A stretch of 16,522 nt of DNA from an uncultured Synergistales bacterium (GTDB lineage Bacteria > Synergistota > Synergistia > Synergistales > Aminobacteriaceae). Both the position numbers and the translations under genes were made by a program. The notes below the pieces were generated by a model. It searched no databases. It had not been told where the DNA came from and saw nothing but the letters and a program-made list of their open reading frames with translations. Each line of letters starts with the position of its first letter. Position 1 is the first letter of the stretch. Of the stretch, positions 15,004 through 16,522 are shown piece after piece. The stretch is taken from NCBI GenBank assembly GCA_905234205.1, contig CAJOGG010000063.1, forward strand, positions 1 to 16,522, in the 5' to 3' direction.

Positions 15004-16206
15004 CTAATCTATCTCCAGTTTGTGCAAAATTTTTTGGTACATTGGGATATATGCCTCGCGTTGCTTTTGTGAAATATCCTGACTATCAAGCAATAGTTCA
15101 AACATTTCCAGCGGCTTTATGTTCTCGAGTGTATAACGGTTATCGTAATTTGCGCTACTTTCATTAAAGCGTTTGCTATCGTCGTAGATGCTCAAAATTT
15201 CGATGAAGGGATAAGATTTCGTGAAGAAGCTCAATTTTTCCTGTAAGTCCCCGATAACTTCATCGCCATTGTAAATAATCTCAAGCCACACGGATTCGCC
15301 CTGTACGATAAATTCCTGAATGCCCGCATAAATTTCTTCCATATTGCCTTTGATTCGTGCAAGCCTCTGAAACACTGGGACTTCAATTTCGTGAACGCCC
15401 GCTAAATTTTTCCCGTCAAGGTCAAGAACGTACACAGACTTTGGGGTTTTACTTTCGCTGAACGTCATAGGAAGAGGAGAGCCGCTGTAACGAATATTTT
15501 CGCGCCCAACGAATTGCGGGGAATGTAAATGGCCAAGCGCTGTATAAGTCAGAAAATCCGGGAAAATCTCTGTGCTAACGTCAACGGCCGTCCCAACGTA
15601 AAGCGATCGAACTCCTTCATCACTGTTACACTTACCACCGCGTGCGAATAAATGCCCCATAGCTATCACAGGAATATTTGAGTCTCGTTGCAACTCTTCG
15701 GCGCGTTCAAAAACTTTTGCGTAATGGTTGGCGATACCCTGCTGTAATTCTTGGCCTGCGTCAATATTATCTTCAGGCTTGAGTGTTCTTACGTCGCGAT
15801 CTCGTAAATAAGGCACTGCACAAACGATTAATTCACCGTTGAGGTTGATAATTTCGTCTTCAGGATTTTCGCAAGCAGTCCCGACAACATGAACATCGCA
15901 ATTCCTCAAAATTTCTTTGGGCGCGTCAAGCAATGCCGGCGAGTCATGGTTGCCCGAAATTATGATTACATGCCTGCAATTAGTGTTCATGATCTTGGCC
16001 AAGAACGAGTAATATAAATCCTGCGCCTTGGTTGAAGGTGTAGTGTTGTCAAAAATATCTCCAGCCACGAGTAACGCATCAATGTTTTCATACACGATTA
16101 TATTTTCCAACCAGTTGAAGAATTTTTGGTACTCCTCAAATCTTTCACGCGTTTTTAATCGTCGTCCTATGTGCCAGTCAGAAGTATGGAGAACGCGTCT
16201 AACCAT
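15004..16206 (-). CDS. sbcD: Exonuclease SbcD (nuclease subunit of SbcDC)
   Basis: This is the Mre11-type metallophosphoesterase subunit with Mn-dependent exo/endonuclease activity, paired with SbcC. Metal-binding motifs are in order: DWHIG (D10, H12), GDIFD (D50), SGNHD (N86, H87), GHLF (near 183) and LGHLH (near 223). The C-terminal about 130 residues form the capping and SbcC-binding part. The 400-residue length matches the family. The start is ATG 16206, preceded by AAGGCGG. The divergent TauE-like gene starts about 50 bases away. It leads the sbcD-sbcC operon. Confidence 0.96.
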   Translation of the reverse strand: MVRRVLHTSDWHIGRRLKTRERFEEYQKFFNWLENIIVYENIDALLVAGDIFDNTTPSTKAQDLYYSFLAKIMNTNCRHVIIISGNHDSPALLDAPKEILRNCDVHVVGTACENPEDEIINLNGELIVCAVPYLRDRDVRTLKPEDNIDAGQELQQGIANHYAKVFERAEELQRDSNIPVIAMGHLFARGGKCNSDEGVRSLYVGTAVDVSTEIFPDFLTYTALGHLHSPQFVGRENIRYSGSPLPMTFSESKTPKSVYVLDLDGKNLAGVHEIEVPVFQRLARIKGNMEEIYAGIQEFIVQGESVWLEIIYNGDEVIGDLQEKLSFFTKSYPFIEILSIYDDSKRFNESSANYDNRYTLENIKPLEMFELLLDSQDISQKQREAYIPMYQKILHKLEID

Positions 16207-16256
16207 GATAGAATTTCACCGCCTTGTTAAGAATTTAGTGTTAGGAGTAATAAATC

Positions 16257-16522
16257 ATGGATTGGCAAATTTCGCAATTATTCATTATATGCCCGTTGAT
16301 ATTTATCGGGGGAGTTGTTGACGCGATAGGAGGTGGCGGAGGGCTGATTACACTTCCTGCTTACATGATAGCGGGGTTCCCTGTACATTTTGCAATAGGC
16401 ACGAATAAGATCAGCTCTGTAATGGGTACGACAATAGCGAGCCTGAAATTTCTTCGTGATGGTTACATGCCATTGAAGCTCTCGTTGTTCGGGATCGTGT
16501 TTGCCTTGTTAGGGTCATCACT
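16257..16522 (+). CDS. TauE/SafE (TSUP, DUF81) family transporter, 5' part (truncated by window end)
   Basis: The open frame from ATG 16257, with AGGAG at 16243-16247, runs to the window end, giving about 88 residues. It shows a first membrane helix (LFIICPLIFIGGVVDAI) and the family signature GGGGGLITLPAY. Then come AIGTNKISSVMGT and further hydrophobic helices, all typical of the N-terminal repeat of TauE/SafE permeases. These export or import small organic or sulfur-containing anions such as sulfite, sulfonates or carboxylates; the substrate cannot be told. The remaining helices lie beyond the window. Confidence 0.88.
   Translation, partial: MDWQISQLFIICPLIFIGGVVDAIGGGGGLITLPAYMIAGFPVHFAIGTNKISSVMGTTIASLKFLRDGYMPLKLSLFGIVFALLGSS

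Overview
The window reads as an ordinary bacterial chromosome segment of moderate GC with mostly good Shine-Dalgarno sites. The gene styles suggest an anaerobic, Gram-negative-type bacterium. These are a clostridial-like SerC/SerA pair, a large exported FMN/FAD flavoprotein reductase, a signal-peptide-bearing parvulin, an SPFH/zinc-ribbon protein and SbcDC. My best guess is Synergistota, possibly from a gut or digester. This is inference from family resemblance, not a computed placement. No rRNA, tRNA, insertion sequence, phage gene or CRISPR array was seen, and no gene-free gap exceeds about 120 bases.

Layout. (1) 1-3238, plus strand: the 3' end of a Cof-type HAD phosphatase, a short signal peptidase II (lspA) overlapping it, then serC and serA of phosphoserine/serine synthesis. 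The serA frame breaks just before its C-terminal ACT domain, which continues intact in another frame. (2) 3309-3761, plus: a small exported helical (TPR-like) protein of unknown function. (3) 5651-3846, minus: a compact cassette of a two-helix membrane protein, a CPBP glutamic-type membrane protease and an exported protein of no family I recognise. The last two share about 118 bases in different frames. (4) 5734-6552, plus: an exported parvulin-type prolyl isomerase with a good sigma70 promoter and terminator. (5) 7978-6626, minus: argH. (6) 8096-9964, plus, divergent from argH: a periplasmic flavoprotein with a covalent-FMN domain plus a fumarate/urocanate-reductase-like FAD domain, closed by a strong terminator. 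(7) 10101-11904, plus: an SPFH protein with two zinc ribbons followed by a four-helix membrane protein. (8) 16206-11957, minus: sbcD, sbcC, then a lone STAS-domain protein. (9) 16257 to the window end, plus: the start of a TauE/SafE (TSUP) transporter.

How the genes work together. serC and serA are consecutive steps of phosphoserine synthesis and overlap by 7 bases. sbcD and sbcC encode one nuclease complex and are one base apart. The SPFH protein and its membrane partner look like a two-gene membrane unit. The exported flavoprotein is probably a terminal reductase for an enoate-like acceptor, with electron-delivery genes elsewhere. The least explained parts are the CPBP/exported-protein cassette, the SPFH/membrane pair, the unusual LspA and the broken serA. 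I did not find anything I would claim with confidence to be a wholly new system.
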